Below, one piece after another: positions 7,224-16,237 of a DNA stretch of 64,000 bases. The stretch lies in contig NZ_LN831790.1 of assembly GCF_001013905.1 (NCBI RefSeq), positions 1,488,001-1,552,000 on the forward strand. Reading direction: 5' to 3'. A model generated the notes under the pieces. That model was not told the DNA's origin. It saw only the letters and a list, made by a program, of their open reading frames with translations, and searched no databases. Origin of the DNA: Streptomyces leeuwenhoekii. Lineage in GTDB: Bacteria > Actinomycetota > Actinomycetes > Streptomycetales > Streptomycetaceae. The position numbers and the translations under genes are program-made. The stretch's first letter is position 1; each line of letters begins with the position of its first letter.

Positions 7224-9113
7224 GTGCCGGCACGACCGCGTACCCGTCCGCGTACCCGTCTCGGGACCACCATGACCGCGCTGCTCGCGCTCGCCGCGAC
7301 GGCCGCCTCCCCCGCGCAGTCCGGCACCGGACCGCCCGGCCGCGCACCGCTGTTCGAGGAACAGGTCCTCTTCCAGGCGGGCCGGGAGCCCGGTTACGCC
7401 TGTTTCCGCATCCCGGCGATCGTGCGGACGACCTCCGGAACGCTCCTCGCCTTCGCCGAGGGCCGGGTCCTCAACTGCGGGGACGCGGCCGACATCGACA
7501 TCGTCCTCAGACGCTCCACCGACGGCGGCCGGACCTGGGGCCCGCTGTCGGTCGTCAACGACGGCGGCGGCGACACGCACGGCAACCCGGTGCCGCTCGT
7601 GGACCGGGAGACCGGCCGCGTCCTGCTCGCCGAGACCTACAACACCGGGCGGACGGACGCGGCCGGCTGCGGAGTGCCCTGCGACCGCCGGCCCCATCTC
7701 CAGTACAGCGACGACGACGGTCTCACCTGGTCGGCGCCGCGCGACCTGAGCGGCGACATCCGCCCCGCCCACTGGAACTCCTGGTACGCCACCGGGCCCG
7801 TGCACGGCGTCCAGCTCGCCCGCGGCGCGCACTCCGGGCGTCTGGTGTTCGGTGTCAACGCCGAGACCTGGGACGGCGGCCGGGTCACCGCCAACCACGC
7901 GGCGCTGGCGGTCAGCGACGACGGCGGGGCGAACTGGCGGATCGGCGCCATCGACACCTGGCCGGTCCCCGCCGGCGGGCCCTTCCGGCAGAAGCCGTCC
8001 GAGCTGACCCTCGCCGAGCTGGCCGACGGCTCCCTCCTGGTCAGCGGCCGGGAACAGGACGGCACCGACCTCGGCCACCGCACCCAGACCGTCAGCCGGG
8101 ACGGCGGCGACACCTTCGCCGCGCCCTTCCGGGCCATCCCGGACTTCGCCACGCCCCAGGTGCAGGGCGCCCTGCTCCGCCTGGGCGACCGCCTGCTGCT
8201 GTCCGCCCCGGCCGACCCCGACCGCCGCCGCACGATGGTGGTCCGCTCCTCCTACGACGGCGGCGCCACCTGGGAGAGCGTGGACCGCGCCACGGTCGTC
8301 ACCCGGGACTGGTCCGGCTACTCCGACCTGGTGGCCCTCGACGACGAGGGCACCGTGGGACTGTTGTACGAGGGCGGGAAGGCCGACGCGCGCGACGAGA
8401 TCCGCTTCGCCCGCTTCACCGAGGAGTGGCTGGCCCCGCGCCGCGGCCCCGACCCGGTCACACCGGACCTCGCGCCGGGCGCCCCGCCCGCCGCGGTCCT
8501 CGGCGGCGCCGCGGTGACGGACGGCGCGATCGGCGGCGCGCTCGCCTTCGACGGCACCGACGACGCCGTACGGCTGCCGTACCGCGCGGCGCTGCCCCTG
8601 GGCACCAAGGACTTCACGGCGTCGCTGTGGTTCCGGTACACGGCGGCCCGGGGGGAGCAGCCACTGCTGTGGATGGGCGGGGTGGGCACCACCCAGCCCC
8701 AGGTGTGGCTGCGGGCCGAGCCCGCGCACGACCGCGTCCAGGGCCTGATCACCGCGCGCGACGGCGTGTCCGCCCCACGGTCGACGTACGTGCGGGCCGC
8801 GGGCGCCCGCAATGACGGCCGCTGGCACCATCTGGTGCTGCGCCGCGGCCAGGGGCGGCTGACCCTGTTCGCCGACGGCGCGCGGCTCGGCACGGTGGCG
8901 GACGTACCCGGCTCGGTCAGCCGCGACTCGCCGTTCGGCGTGCATCTGGGCCGGCGCATGGACGGCCGGGCCTCCTTCACCGGGGCGATCGACGAGGTAC
9001 GGGTCTGGGACCGGGCACTGACCGACGGGGAGGTCGCCGGGCTGCGCACGGCCGGGGCCCCGCAGGGCACCGTCCTGTCGCTGCCGCTGGACACGGTGCG
9101 TCCCGGCGGCTGA
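7224..9113 (+). CDS. Secreted exo-alpha-sialidase with C-terminal LamG-like domain
   Basis: A 629-aa protein. The GTG at 7224 gives an arginine-rich leader followed by a hydrophobic stretch ending near SPAQSG, a likely signal peptide; an internal ATG at 7272 would lose the basic part. Residues about 40-410 are a six-bladed sialidase propeller. It has the FRIP motif (F61-P64) that supplies an active-site arginine, and several Asp-boxes (STDGGRTW, SDDDGLTW, SDDGGANW, SRDGGDTF, SYDGGATW). Residues about 440-620 form a concanavalin/LamG-like beta-sandwich (GALAFDGTDDAVRLP, GRWHHLVLRR, GAIDEVRVWDRAL), probably a glycan-binding module. It should release sialic acid outside the cell. A weak hairpin at 9123-9139 follows it. 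Confidence 0.93.
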   Translation: MPARPRTRPRTRLGTTMTALLALAATAASPAQSGTGPPGRAPLFEEQVLFQAGREPGYACFRIPAIVRTTSGTLLAFAEGRVLNCGDAADIDIVLRRSTDGGRTWGPLSVVNDGGGDTHGNPVPLVDRETGRVLLAETYNTGRTDAAGCGVPCDRRPHLQYSDDDGLTWSAPRDLSGDIRPAHWNSWYATGPVHGVQLARGAHSGRLVFGVNAETWDGGRVTANHAALAVSDDGGANWRIGAIDTWPVPAGGPFRQKPSELTLAELADGSLLVSGREQDGTDLGHRTQTVSRDGGDTFAAPFRAIPDFATPQVQGALLRLGDRLLLSAPADPDRRRTMVVRSSYDGGATWESVDRATVVTRDWSGYSDLVALDDEGTVGLLYEGGKADARDEIRFARFTEEWLAPRRGPDPVTPDLAPGAPPAAVLGGAAVTDGAIGGALAFDGTDDAVRLPYRAALPLGTKDFTASLWFRYTAARGEQPLLWMGGVGTTQPQVWLRAEPAHDRVQGLITARDGVSAPRSTYVRAAGARNDGRWHHLVLRRGQGRLTLFADGARLGTVADVPGSVSRDSPFGVHLGRRMDGRASFTGAIDEVRVWDRALTDGEVAGLRTAGAPQGTVLSLPLDTVRPGG

Positions 9114-9149
9114 CCTGCCGGTGCCCGGCCGCCCCGGGCTCCTGGCGGC

Positions 9150-10187
9150 TCAGCCGGAGCGCGTCCCGGTGCCGACCTCCGTATGCGCGCCCCGCGGGCT
9201 CCGCGCGGACTCGTCCGCGTCGCCGTCGCGGGCCCGGCGCTTGGCGATCACCGCGCACACCATGAGCTGCATCTGGTGGAAGAGCATCAGCGGCAGCACC
9301 GCCAGCGAGGCGTGCGCTCCGAACAGGACGCTGGCCATGGGCAGCCCGGCGGCGAGGGACTTCTTCGAGCCCGCGAACTGGATCGCGATGCGGTCCTCGC
9401 GCCCGAACCCCAGCGCCTTGGCGCCGTACCAGGTCAGGGCGAGCATCACGGCGAGCAGGACGACCTCCACGGCCAGCAGCCCGGCCAGCCGCACCGGGCT
9501 CACCTGGTGCCAGATGCCGTGGACCACGCCCTCGCTGAACGCGGTGTAGACCACGAGCAGGATCGACCCGCGGTCGACCAGGCCGAGTCCCTTCTTGTGC
9601 CGGGTGACGAAGCCGCCGATCCAGCGCCGCAGCAACTGGCCCGCGACGAACGGCACCAGCAACTGCAGGACGATCTCCAGCAGCGCGTCCGCGGAGAAGC
9701 CTCCGCCGGTGCTGCCGAGCAGGGCGGCGGCCAGCAGCGGGGTGGCGACGATGCCGACCAGGGAGGAGAAGGAGCCCGCGCAGATGGCGGCGGGCACGTT
9801 GCCGCGGGCGATGGAGGTGAAGGCGATCGAGGACTGGATGGTCGACGGGACCAGGGTGAGGAAGAGCAGGCCCTGGTACAGGGGGTGGGTCAGGAAGACC
9901 GGGACCAGGCCGCGCGCCGCCAGCCCCAGCAGCGGAAACACGACGAAAGTGCAGGCCAGCACGGTGACATGGAGCCGCCAGTGGCGCAGACCGTCCAGCG
10001 CCTCACGGGTGGAGAGCCGGGCCCCGTACAGGAAGAACAGGAACGCGATCGCCGCCGTGGAAGTGCCGGAGACGGCGTCCGCCGCCGTGCCGCGCGCGGG
10101 CAGCAGCGCCGCGAGGCCCACCGTCCCGAGCAGCAGCACGATGTACGGGTCGACCGGCATCCAACGGGGCCATCGCAGGCGCTTCAC
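9150..10187 (-). CDS. Bile acid:sodium symporter-family (SBF-like) transporter
   Basis: A 345-aa integral membrane protein with about ten hydrophobic helices. It has the SBF/BASS-like features AAIAFLFFLYGARLS in helix 2, LVPSTIQSSIAFTSIARGN in the first crossover region and FAGSKKSLAAGLPMA in the second. These resemble the YfeH/SBF-like branch, whose substrates are mostly unknown organic anions. The GTG at 10187 has a GGAG site 5 bases upstream; earlier in-frame starts would add an unrelated leader. The tail after the last helix (AKRRARDGDADESARS) is charged and cytoplasmic. It is divergent from a LysR regulator across 180 bp, so the two probably form a regulator-target pair. Confidence 0.85.
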   Translation of the reverse strand: MKRLRWPRWMPVDPYIVLLLGTVGLAALLPARGTAADAVSGTSTAAIAFLFFLYGARLSTREALDGLRHWRLHVTVLACTFVVFPLLGLAARGLVPVFLTHPLYQGLLFLTLVPSTIQSSIAFTSIARGNVPAAICAGSFSSLVGIVATPLLAAALLGSTGGGFSADALLEIVLQLLVPFVAGQLLRRWIGGFVTRHKKGLGLVDRGSILLVVYTAFSEGVVHGIWHQVSPVRLAGLLAVEVVLLAVMLALTWYGAKALGFGREDRIAIQFAGSKKSLAAGLPMASVLFGAHASLAVLPLMLFHQMQLMVCAVIAKRRARDGDADESARSPRGAHTEVGTGTRSG

Positions 10188-10366
10188 GGTGCTCCACTTG
10201 CTCGCTGTCCGATTCTCGCCACCGGCAGGACGCAGGCGGCACGGGGACGACCCGGGAACACGGGTCCCCCCCCTTTCATCGTGCTCCTCCCTCCGGCGAT
10301 CGGGAATCCCGCACACCGCTCTGACTGTCATCACGATCCGCGATGGCAGCGGGTAACGTGGCCGGC

Positions 10367-11329
10367 ATGTACGACCCGTCCCACCTGCGCACCTTCCTGT
10401 CGGTGGCCCAGACCCTGAGTTTCACCCAGGCCGCCCGCCGGCTCGGGGTGCGCCAGTCGACCGTCAGCCAGCATGTGCGGCGCCTGGAGGGCGCCACCGG
10501 GCGGCAGCTCTTCACCCGGGACACCCACTCGGTGGAGCTGACCGAGGACGGTGAGGCGATGCTGGGTTTCGCGCGCCGGATCCTGGAGGTGCACGAGCAG
10601 GCGACGGCGTTCTTCACCGGCCCCCGGCTGCGCGGCCGGCTGCGGTTCGGGGCGTCGGAGGACTTCGTGCTGACCCGGCTGCCGGAGATCCTGGAGGGCT
10701 TCCGGCACGACCACCCCGAGGTCGAGCTGGAGCTGACGGTGGAGCTGTCCGGCATCCTGCACGAGCGGCTGGCCGCCGGGAAGCTGGATCTGGTGCTGGC
10801 CAAGCGGCGGGCCGAGGACCCGCGCGGGGAGCTGGTCTGGCGCGACCGCCTGGTGTGGATCGGCGCGGAGCGGCTCCGCCTCGACCCCGACCGTCCCGTC
10901 CCGCTGATCGTCTACCCGCCGCCCGGCATCACCCGGGCGCTCGCCCTGGAGGCGTTGCAGCGCCAGGGCCGCGCCTGGCGGGTGGCGTGCACCAGCGGCA
11001 GCCTCAACGGGCTGATCGCGGCGGCCCGCGCGGGACTCGGCGTGATGGCGCACTCCCGCGGGCTCGTCCCGCCCGGCCTGGTCCGGGTGCCGATGGGCAG
11101 GTCGGGTCTGCCGGAACTCGGCGCGGTCGACTTCGTCCTCCTCCACGGCCGCCACCGCCCCGCCGCCCAGAGCGCGGCGGACGCCCTGGCGACGGCCATC
11201 CTGACGGGCGGGCTGCCGAGGCCCGAGGGCACGTCCCCGGCGGTCGTGGCGGGCGGACCGTGGCCCGCGTCCGGGCGGACGGCCCCCGCGAAGACCGGGG
11301 GCGGTCCGCGCGGCGGCCGGCCGGGGTGA
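10367..11329 (+). CDS. LysR-family transcriptional regulator
   Basis: A 320-aa LysR-type regulator. The N-terminal helix-turn-helix is classic (LRTFLSVAQTLSFTQAARRL, VRQSTVSQHVRRLE). A linker helix follows, then the periplasmic-binding-protein-like effector domain (RLRFGASEDFVLTRLPEIL, KLDLVLAKRR, SLNGLIAAARAGLGVM). The ATG at 10367 places LRTF at the usual distance from the N-terminus; an earlier ATG at 10343 would add eight residues. LysR regulators commonly control a divergent gene, here the SBF-like transporter. The shared spacer contains GGGAATCCC, a short palindrome that could be part of an operator. The inducer cannot be read from sequence. The last 35 residues are low-complexity Gly/Pro/Arg. 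Confidence 0.93.
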   Translation: MYDPSHLRTFLSVAQTLSFTQAARRLGVRQSTVSQHVRRLEGATGRQLFTRDTHSVELTEDGEAMLGFARRILEVHEQATAFFTGPRLRGRLRFGASEDFVLTRLPEILEGFRHDHPEVELELTVELSGILHERLAAGKLDLVLAKRRAEDPRGELVWRDRLVWIGAERLRLDPDRPVPLIVYPPPGITRALALEALQRQGRAWRVACTSGSLNGLIAAARAGLGVMAHSRGLVPPGLVRVPMGRSGLPELGAVDFVLLHGRHRPAAQSAADALATAILTGGLPRPEGTSPAVVAGGPWPASGRTAPAKTGGGPRGGRPG

Positions 11330-11474
11330 CGCCCTCCACCGCCCGCCGGTGGTGCCCGGGTGGCCGACGGTTTTGGCCGTCCTTCCGGCGCGGCCGGCCG
11401 GGCGCTCTTGACGGGTGGTCCCGCAGCCCCCATGTTGGCGAGCACCCCGTCAACTGAATACCTCGAGGTGACCC

Positions 11475-13721
11475 GTGAGAAGCCTCAGATCCCGCGTCGC
11501 CCTGTGCGCGGCCACCGCCCTCGCCCTTCTCACCACGGTCCTGGGCCCCGTCTCCTCCCCCGCGGCGGCCGCTCCACCGGGGGGGCCGGCCTTCGCCGTC
11601 CACCCCGCCAGAGCGGCACTCGCCCGGCTGCTGCCCCGCCATGTCGCGCAGTTCCGCCTCGTCCCGGTGAGCCGTCCGGCCTCCGGCGACTACTTCACCG
11701 TCTCCGGCCGCGCCGGCCGGGTACGCGTCCAGGGCACCAGTCCCGCCGTGATCCTCAGCGGAGTCAACTGGTACCTGAAGTACACGGCGAAGGTGGACAT
11801 CGGCTGGCCCGGGCGGAGTACGGCGAAGCTGCCCCGCGTCCTGCCCGCCCCCGCCGCCGCCGTCCGCAAGGACGCCTTGGTGCCGCACCGTTTCGCGCTC
11901 AACGACACCGACGACGGCTACTCCGGCGCCTACCGCGACTGGGCCTCCTACGAGCGGCAGATCGACCTGCTCGCCCTGCACGGCGTGAACGAGGTGTTCG
12001 TGCAGATGGGCGCCGACGCCGTCTACTACGAGACCCTCCAGGAGTTCGGCTACTCCGCGGACGAGCTGCGGAAGTGGATCCCCGGCCCGGCGCACCAGCC
12101 GTGGTGGCTGATGCAGAACATGTCCGGTTTCGGCGGCCCCGTCACCGAGCGGCTGCTGAAGGACCGCGCGGCCCTCGGCCGCAAGATCGCCGACCGGCTG
12201 CGCCTGCTCGGGATGACCCCGGTCCTGCCCGGTTACTACGGCACCGTGCCCCCGAGGTTCACGGAGAAGAACCCCACCGGGCCGGTCGTGCCGCAGGGGA
12301 GCTGGGTCGGCTTCGAGCGGCCCGACTGGCTCGACCCGCGCAGCGAGATCTTCCCCCGGGTCGCCGCCTCGTTCTACCGCCACCAGCGCAAGCTGTTCGG
12401 CGACTCCACGATGTACAAGATGGACCTGCTGCACGAGGGCGGCCGGCCCGGGAACGTGCCCGTCGCGGACGCCGCCAAGGCCGTGATGAACGCGCTGCAG
12501 ACCGCGCGCCCCGGGGCCGTCTGGACACTCATCGGCTGGCAGAAGAACCCCTCGACGCAGATCATCGACGCCGTCGACAAGAGCAGGCTGCTCATCGTCG
12601 ACGGCCTGTCCGACCGCTACGACGGCCTCGACCGGGAGGCCGCCTGGCACGGCGCGCCGTACGCGTTCGGCACCATCCCCAACTTCGGCGGGCACACCAC
12701 CATCGGTGCCAACACCGCGGTGTGGACGGAACGCTTCGAGCAGTGGCGCACCAAGCCCGGCAGCGCCCTGGCGGGCATCGCCTACCTTCCGGAAGGGACC
12801 GGCGGCAACCCCGTCGCCTACGAGCTGTTCACCGAACTGGCCTGGCGCACGGGCCCGCTGGACCACCAGTCGTGGTTCGCCCGGTACGCCGAGCGCCGCT
12901 ACGGCGGAGCCGATCCGCACGCCGCCAAGGCGTGGGAACTGCTGCGCACCGGCCCGTACAGCATGCCGTCCGGCACCTGGAGCGAGGCACAGGACAGCCT
13001 CTTCACCGCCCGCCCCCGGCTGACGGCCACCAAGGCGGCGAGCTGGAGCCCCGGCGCCATGCGCTACGACCCGGCCACCGTGCACCAGGCGCTGGCCGAG
13101 CTCCTGCGGGTCGCGCCCGCCCTGCGCACCACCGACGCCTACCGCTTCGATCTGGTCGACGTCGCCCGGCAGGCCCTGGCCAACCGCAGCCGCTCCCTGC
13201 TGCCGCAGATCAAGGACGCCTACGACGCCGGGGACCTGCCCCGCTTCCGCGAGCGGGCCGCCGAGTGGATGCGCGACCTCGCCCTCCTGGACGACCTGCT
13301 CGCCACCGACACCCGGTTCCTCCTCGGGCCCTGGCTGGCGGACGCCAGGTCCTGGGGCACCACCGAGGCGGAGCGGGCCGCCGCCGAGTTCGACGCCCGT
13401 TCCCTGCTCACCACGTGGGGCCACCGTTCCGGCAGCGACACGGGCGGCCTGCGGGACTACGCCAACCGGGAGTGGTCCGGCCTGGTCTCCGGCTTCTACG
13501 CGATGCGCTGGAGCACGTATCTCGACTCCCTCGACACCGCGCTGGCCACCGGGCGGGCCCCGGTCGCCATCGACTGGTTCGCCCTGGAGAACGCCTGGAA
13601 CCTGCGGCGCGACCACTTCCCCGTGCGGGGGTCGGGCGACCCCGTGGCACGGGCCGCGGCCGTCCTCGACGCGGTCCCCGCGCCCGCCCCGGCCCGGCAG
13701 CCGGTCGCGGCCGGGGGGTAG
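11475..13721 (+). CDS. Secreted alpha-N-acetylglucosaminidase (GH89, NAGLU family)
   Basis: A 748-aa protein with a signal peptide (RSRVALCAATALALLTTVLG, cleavage near AAA-APPG). It has the three NAGLU regions: a small alpha/beta N-terminal domain (GVNWYLKYTAKVDIGWPG), the (beta/alpha)8 barrel (DRYALN-like RFALNDTDDGYSGAYRDW, LHGVNEVFVQMGAD, WWLMQNMSGFGGP, VLPGYYGTVPPRF) and an all-helical C-terminal domain. GH89 enzymes remove terminal alpha-linked GlcNAc from host or bacterial glycans. The GTG start follows GAGGTGA. A possible -35 TTGACG lies at 11408-11413. With the sialidase 2.4 kb away it suggests use of animal-type or mucin-like glycans. Family assignment is strong. Confidence 0.93.
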   Translation: MRSLRSRVALCAATALALLTTVLGPVSSPAAAAPPGGPAFAVHPARAALARLLPRHVAQFRLVPVSRPASGDYFTVSGRAGRVRVQGTSPAVILSGVNWYLKYTAKVDIGWPGRSTAKLPRVLPAPAAAVRKDALVPHRFALNDTDDGYSGAYRDWASYERQIDLLALHGVNEVFVQMGADAVYYETLQEFGYSADELRKWIPGPAHQPWWLMQNMSGFGGPVTERLLKDRAALGRKIADRLRLLGMTPVLPGYYGTVPPRFTEKNPTGPVVPQGSWVGFERPDWLDPRSEIFPRVAASFYRHQRKLFGDSTMYKMDLLHEGGRPGNVPVADAAKAVMNALQTARPGAVWTLIGWQKNPSTQIIDAVDKSRLLIVDGLSDRYDGLDREAAWHGAPYAFGTIPNFGGHTTIGANTAVWTERFEQWRTKPGSALAGIAYLPEGTGGNPVAYELFTELAWRTGPLDHQSWFARYAERRYGGADPHAAKAWELLRTGPYSMPSGTWSEAQDSLFTARPRLTATKAASWSPGAMRYDPATVHQALAELLRVAPALRTTDAYRFDLVDVARQALANRSRSLLPQIKDAYDAGDLPRFRERAAEWMRDLALLDDLLATDTRFLLGPWLADARSWGTTEAERAAAEFDARSLLTTWGHRSGSDTGGLRDYANREWSGLVSGFYAMRWSTYLDSLDTALATGRAPVAIDWFALENAWNLRRDHFPVRGSGDPVARAAAVLDAVPAPAPARQPVAAGG

Positions 13722-13776
13722 AGGCGGGCCCGCACCCGTCCCCACGAGCCGCACCACCGGCCCATGACGCGATCGC

Positions 13777-13810
13777 CACCGCCCCGTCCGGAGTCGAGTG
13801 CGGGGCGGTG
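13777..13810 (+). terminator. Hairpin after the GH89 gene
   Basis: CACCGCCCCG (13777-13786) pairs perfectly with CGGGGCGGTG (13801-13810) around a 14-nt loop, 56 bases after the stop codon. Confidence 0.65.
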
Positions 13811-14038
13811 TCCCGAGATGCCGCCATAATCGCCACATGGACACTCGTTCGCGGCTGTCCGTCCACGGCCATGGCGGGAGATGGCCGGAAGCGATATCGG
13901 CCACGACGGGGAGTACGTGGGTGCACGTGGAGGCCGGCCATGCCCGACATCGAAGGACCGCATGTCGTTGCCACCATCCCCGTGGGGACGGGCCCGGTCG
14001 GGAGTCCCCTGCTCCTGGGGAACGGACAGCCGAGACGC
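13811..14038. other. Intergenic region, no supported gene
   Basis: A short frame starts at the ATG at 13837 after a CATAAT-like hexamer, but its predicted 71-residue product is arginine/histidine-rich and matches no family I know. I see nothing else in this stretch. Confidence 0.35.
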
Positions 14039-15115
14039 TCACACGAGCGTGAGGGGCGGTACCGCCCTCTCCATGGTCAACAGGCCGCCGTCCAGACGCA
14101 GCCGGAGAGGCACCGGCTCGGCGCCTACCGCACGGCGCAGGTCGACGGGAATGTAGTCCATGGTCGCGAGCCGTTCCGCGTAGTGGAGGAAGCGGTGACA
14201 GCCGACAGCGTGCAGCGATGAGTCCCGGGCGGCGGCGACCACCTCAGGCAGGACGAAGCCGCCGGGTCCCTCTGCCTGGATCACGTCGACGGCGTCGACG
14301 TGCCGATGGCGCACGCGTTCGGGGAAGAAGCGCGCGGCGAAGTGCCGGTAGAGGACGTACTCGGAGGCGCCCGTCCACTTACGGGGGTCGGCGGTGCGCA
14401 GAAACGCCTGCCAGAACGGCATGCCGTGTGCGTCCTGGGCTCGCTGAACGAGTTCGCCCAACACCGCGCGATCGAGAACGATGTGGTGCTGCATACCGCT
14501 GTAGGCGTCCACAGGAAGCCAGCCCGGGATCAGCCGCCCAGCCGCCTCCAGCGCGGTGTGGTGGTCCGGCAGCCGGTGCTCCCTGGTGTTCAGGCGCCAG
14601 GAGAGGGGATAGCCGTACGGCAGGACGGATCTCCCCTGGCCGTCGACGAATGCCATGTCGCGCAGGAAAACGAAATCCGCGTCGACCACCAGGACGTGCT
14701 CCGGCGTGCCCGCGGGAAGGACATCGAAACACTGCAGCTTCGCCAGTTGCTGGAAGTACCACGAGGCGGTGGACGGATCCCTGCCCGAGTCTCGCAGATA
14801 CCGACGCACATTCCGGCTGCCGGTCGTGCAGTGCCGCTCGTCGAACCAGGTGACGCGCGCATCGACATCGTCGCGGGACCGCGGCGGTAGGCGCTGAGCG
14901 ACGATCTGCACCAGCACGACGGGGTTCAGGGAGTGAGCGAGTACACCCCGTACGCAGGCGTCCAGCCCGGACATGTCCTTCTCCGCAGCCAGGATGACCA
15001 CGCTGATCGGCGGCAGTTCGCCGCTTCGGTGGCCCACGAGCCCTTCGCGGGAAACCTCGCCCGCGGGAAAGGCCGGGAGGGCACTGTCTTGCGACTGCTG
15101 CATTCGGAAAAGCAT
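14039..15115 (-). CDS. DUF6492-like putative glycosyltransferase
   Basis: A 358-aa cytoplasmic protein. The N-terminal part resembles a GT-A glycosyltransferase fold (ISVVILAAEKDMSGLDACVR) and has a DxD-like metal site in HVLVVDADFVFLRD. Downstream are the DUF6492 signatures SGMQHHIVLDRAVL, MPFWQAFLRT and TGASEYVLYRHF. The family is thought to transfer sugars, but donor and acceptor are unknown. The start is uncertain: ATGs at 15115 and 15103 are both possible without a clear ribosome site, and the frame stays open upstream with non-conserved sequence. It lies downstream of a lytic transglycosylase gene on the same strand (170-bp gap), which hints at a cell-wall glycan role. Confidence 0.65.
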   Translation of the reverse strand: MLFRMQQSQDSALPAFPAGEVSREGLVGHRSGELPPISVVILAAEKDMSGLDACVRGVLAHSLNPVVLVQIVAQRLPPRSRDDVDARVTWFDERHCTTGSRNVRRYLRDSGRDPSTASWYFQQLAKLQCFDVLPAGTPEHVLVVDADFVFLRDMAFVDGQGRSVLPYGYPLSWRLNTREHRLPDHHTALEAAGRLIPGWLPVDAYSGMQHHIVLDRAVLGELVQRAQDAHGMPFWQAFLRTADPRKWTGASEYVLYRHFAARFFPERVRHRHVDAVDVIQAEGPGGFVLPEVVAAARDSSLHAVGCHRFLHYAERLATMDYIPVDLRRAVGAEPVPLRLRLDGGLLTMERAVPPLTLV

Positions 15116-15284
15116 AGGGAACGGTTGAGCGTCCGCGTCCAGCGATCCGCGCATCCGTGGAGGTCGCCTCAGCCGGACTCCACAGGGCCGGTGTCCCGCC
15201 GGCGGCGGACATCGTCGCAACGAGGCGCTGGACAGCACGTCGGGGCACCATCGCGAGCGGCCGGGAGGCCGGCGCGGAGCAGGA

Positions 15285-15890
15285 TCAGCGGGACGTGGCC
15301 ACGGTGTCGTGCGGCCTGCCCCCGTCCGCCAGGACCTCGGCGGCCCGGCTCCGGTGTGCACGGAAGCGGCGCAGGTACGACCGCGCCATGGGGCCCGGCG
15401 GGATCCCCCGGGCGAAGGCTCTCATGTTGCGTTCGCCCGCGTTGTAGCCCAGGGCGAGGAGTTCGTCACGGGTGTAGCGGCGCACGTGCCGCTTCGGAAG
15501 GCTGCGGTCGAGGTCCTTCAGATGCAGGGCCGCCGCGTGGATGGCGAAGGCGGGATCGTCGCGGAGGTCGGACCACCGCTCCGACAGGCCGTGCGTTCGC
15601 CGGACCTGCTCGAACGTCGCGCGGTGCATGTTGGCCACTCCGAAGGCCGCGTCGGCCTTCCACCACTGCCACAGCCGCTCCAGCAGCGGATGGTGCGGCT
15701 TGTACGCCTCATTGTGCAGCACGGTCATCACCAGCAGGGGTGACACTCCGGCCTCCGCGGCGCTGCTCACCACATGGGCGGCGTAGTCCGCCGGATCGTA
15801 GCCGCTTGGCCGCCACGGTGGCGTCCGGGCAGCCTCGAGGTCCACCTGGGGGGACCGTCGCTTCGGCGCCGGCGTCGACCGTCCGGCCAT
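15285..15890 (-). CDS. Lytic transglycosylase-like (SLT domain) protein
   Basis: A 201-aa protein with a lysozyme-like goose-type/SLT domain. VSPLLVMTVLHNEAY carries the likely catalytic glutamate, followed by AAFGVANMHRATFEQVR, AIHAAALHLKDLD and the conserved LLALGYNAGERNMRAF. Such enzymes cleave peptidoglycan between MurNAc and GlcNAc, forming anhydro-MurNAc ends. Two ATGs lie six bases apart; the one at 15890 has AAGAGG at ideal spacing, so it is chosen. No signal peptide is evident with this start, which is unusual for a wall enzyme, so export by another route or an intracellular role is possible. It precedes the DUF6492-like gene. Confidence 0.75.
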   Translation of the reverse strand: MAGRSTPAPKRRSPQVDLEAARTPPWRPSGYDPADYAAHVVSSAAEAGVSPLLVMTVLHNEAYKPHHPLLERLWQWWKADAAFGVANMHRATFEQVRRTHGLSERWSDLRDDPAFAIHAAALHLKDLDRSLPKRHVRRYTRDELLALGYNAGERNMRAFARGIPPGPMARSYLRRFRAHRSRAAEVLADGGRPHDTVATSR

Positions 15891-16106
15891 TCTCATCCTC
15901 TTCTCCCCTGCCGCCCGTTCTCGCCTGGAACACACCCGGAGCCTTTGCCGCCCCGAGATTCGCGTGCCCGCGCGGCCCGGCCTCAATCCAACGCTTGTGA
16001 CTGGTCGGCTTCACCACGGGCGAAGTGCCGGCTTCGTGCTCAGGCGGTACACCGTGCTCACGCCCACCCCGGGTCCGGCCGCGAGCTGCACTTAGCCGTT
16101 GGCACT

Positions 16107-16134
16107 TTGACTCGCGGGACCACATGCGGAAGAT
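16107..16134 (+). promoter_or_regulatory. Predicted promoter of the first P450 gene
   Basis: TTGACT (16107-16112) and GAAGAT (16129-16134) are separated by 16 bases, in the 347-bp divergent gap (15891-16237) between the transglycosylase and P450 genes. The rest of that gap shows nothing recognisable. Confidence 0.4.
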
Positions 16135-16237
16135 CGCGTACGCTCGGTGCCCGCCGATGCGAACAGCTCGCCGCTTCTCGCGAGTTGATGCGCGCACCAC
16201 CCCCACGCTCCTTGCTCATCCGTTTGGGAGGCACCCC

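Noticed and set aside
13837..14052. Possible small gene after the GH89 terminator
   Set aside because: Has an ATG behind a CATAAT-like hexamer but no ribosome site, biased composition and no recognisable motif; it overlaps the end of the convergent glycosyltransferase gene.
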